Part shown: positions 62,547 through 64,000 of the stretch, one piece after another
Numbering within the stretch: position 1 is the stretch's first letter
How the letters are laid out: each line of letters begins with the position of its first letter
Notes under the pieces: generated by a model
Database searches by the model: none
What the model saw: only the letters and a program-made list of their open reading frames with translations
Told to the model about the DNA's origin: nothing
Position numbers and translations under genes: made by a program
Source of the DNA: Penelope pileata
Lineage: Eukaryota; Chordata; Aves; Galliformes; Cracidae
NCBI GenBank assembly: GCA_013396635.1
Contig: WBMW01001276.1
Span: 259,519 to 323,518, forward strand
Direction: 5' to 3'
Length of the DNA stretch: 64,000 nt

Positions 62547-62630
62547 GACCCATGTACATCAATCAGCAACTCGTACTTTCTAAAGCCCATAGCTCTATTA
62601 GATGCTAAACTACGTTCTGCACTTCCTGCA
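62547..62630 (+). other. candidate 84-bp internal exon of an unrecognised gene
   Basis: The 3' splice site TTTTTTGCTTGTCTTCTTAG precedes it and the donor GCA|GTGAGT follows. Only one frame is open over all 84 bases, with phase 0 at both ends. It starts DPCTSISNSYFLKPIALLDA and closes K-L-R-S-A-L-P-A. The mix of residues looks like real protein. I do not recognise the family. Together with 55737-55796 it is the best evidence that a gene runs left to right here. Confidence 0.35.
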
Positions 62631-63203
62631 GTGAGTTTCAGCAGTAACATTTGTAAAACATAAACAACAGTTAAAATGCAGACACTTCTCATATACAGCA
62701 GGCACTGGCAACTAACACTTTGTGGAGATTTTTCTTCTGAAGTTCAAACCAAACTCTAACTTGTCCTTTGGGCAATCTTTCTTTGAGTGAAGTTAACTGA
62801 GAAACCTTCTTTCAAATAAATGAAATGAAGCTTCCTATATCCAATTTTGCAACTTTTCATGAGAAAGTCACAAAAAAGAGACCGTTTTTGACCTGGAGGA
62901 AGATGACAAGAATGAATGACTGTGGTGTAAATTTACTTTCTGTCATCAGGTTACTCATGTGAAACATTGCTGTTTTGAAGCTTGTAGATTTTTTCTTGAC
63001 ACACAGAGAGACTTAAAAGTTTCATTTTATCTTATTGAGTCAAAAAATATATTTATGTGTCTTGTTTCAGCTGAGTAGTTCCAGTTTTATATGGAGAGTC
63101 TAGAGAACAGAATTATAGTTCTTTGTTTCGTTAAATATATATTTACAACATAATTTACAGCATGATTAATGAAGGGAGTAAAAATGTTTGTTTGTTTTTT
63201 CAG

Positions 63204-63246
63204 ATTTCCTGGAATGCTGTTTCTGCTGTAAATGTGATATCTTGAC
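63204..63246 (+). other. weaker candidate exon
   Basis: TTTGTTTGTTTTTTCAG precedes it and GAC|GTGAGC follows. One frame reads FLECCFCCKCDIL. Another, in phase with the candidate at 62547-62630, reads ISWNAVSAVNVIS then stop. The two readings cannot both hold, so the call is weak. Confidence 0.15.
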
Positions 63247-64000
63247 GTGAGCAGCATTTAAAAATGTGATCTCAAACATTAAACATGTTCACAGAGATTA
63301 TTGTGATTGTATGCAAAGTATGATTTATTGGAAATTCAATATATAGATCCCCTGTGCATTTCAAACTGTATTTTTACTTTTTTTTTTTTTTTTGCATCAA
63401 TCAGGACTGCAAGTCATATGCATGTTTAAGATAATAGTAACTAATCTAAATAAAATCCTAGAACTCAAGAAATATGTTGAATCTTTCCAAATGCACTTCA
63501 TAGCCTTTGACATTTTCAGAAAAAAATATCATATTCCTAGTGCCATGTGTTAGACAATAAAGAAAAAATCATGAGAGAGACAACTTCGAGGAGTTTGTAG
63601 TAATAAAAAAAAATGCGTAGAAGTCACACATGGAAAACTAGATTTGGAGATATTTTTAAAAACTATTACACAGTTCAGTCAGAAAGTGGTATTTCACTGG
63701 AAGTGAAAAAAATTCAGAAAAGGATAAAGAGAAAAGACAGGTGCAAGATGGCTCATTTTTTCTCACCTATGGTCAAATTGGTCTTGACTAAAACTTCAAT
63801 GTATAGAGAAAAGTGGAGTTACAAAGTGGAAGTGATAATAGTGAAATTTAAAAAAATAAGAAGAAACAAAACATGCAGCAAGTGAAATAATGTATGTTCT
63901 ACTCTAGTTATAGCATGCAGGAAGGATATATGTGTATGGTTGGAGAAGCTGCTGCAACAGTGTTTGTGTTTAAACCACAGCAACAGTAAGTGTTCCTTCC

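Larger units (their letters stand above)
62212..64000. other. single-copy stretch with candidate exons
   Basis: Contains the candidates at 62547-62630 and 63204-63246, a TTTG microsatellite near 62486, and a T18 tract near 63379. The 90-codon lysine-rich frame at 63613-63885 is A-rich translation without a known motif. Confidence 0.5.

Noticed and set aside
63613..63885. 90-codon lysine-rich frame
   Set aside because: A-rich translation with no motif or splice support.

Overview
The window looks like bird nuclear DNA. It is AT-rich and has no dense gene set. It is peppered with CR1 LINE fragments that end in the avian CR1 tail (ATTCTGTGAT or ATTCTATGATT octamers), avian-type solo LTRs, and two short mariner copies whose ends (CTGCTCCAAAAGTAAT) and transposase remnants fit the Galluhop-type mariner I know from chicken and turkey. 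That makes a galliform bird the best guess, by inference and not by proof. No bacterial operon, CRISPR array, rRNA, tRNA or intact protein-coding gene was found. Most of the longer open frames are translations of CR1, LTR or mariner sequence.

Layout: 1-3654 single-copy; 3655-4248 solo LTR (minus) with CTGGC duplication; 6258-6610 LTR fragment; 8755-9318 CR1 (+); 10441-11460 CR1 (-); 11511-11858 solo LTR (+) with TTAAC duplication; 13180-13230 poly-T and assembly gap; 13504-14290 solo LTR (-) with TACCTTC repeats; 14437-15080 two CR1 pieces head to tail; 20589-21270 solo LTR (+); 21555-22108 mariner (-); 27112-27350 CR1 (+); 31060-31642 LTR (-); 38421-39181 LTR (-); 39880-40547 CR1 (+); 42718-about 43213 LTR (+); 46960-47900 possible very old LINE; 52346-52891 mariner (+); 56686-57346 LTR (-), same family as 20589-21270; 60679-62211 an LTR split by a CR1 that is itself split by a 140-bp inverted-repeat element. 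The rest is single-copy sequence without recognisable genes, probably intronic or intergenic.

A few short open segments sit between good splice signals on the + strand (19341-19402, 35230-35265, 55737-55796, 62547-62630). Their exon-exon phases are mutually compatible, so the window may lie inside a large multi-exon gene transcribed left to right. I do not recognise the protein, and AT-rich sequence gives such segments by chance.

The most interesting item is the 140-bp element at 61645-61784: near-perfect 28-bp terminal inverted repeats, a clean 5-bp target duplication (TGAGG), and no family I can name. It sits at the centre of a three-layer nest. Other points worth a look are two back-to-back perfect hairpins with octamer (POU) motifs at 59752-59800, a decayed CRE-like site shared by two LTRs, and single-N positions inside two CR1 copies that coincide with large missing interiors and look like assembly collapses.
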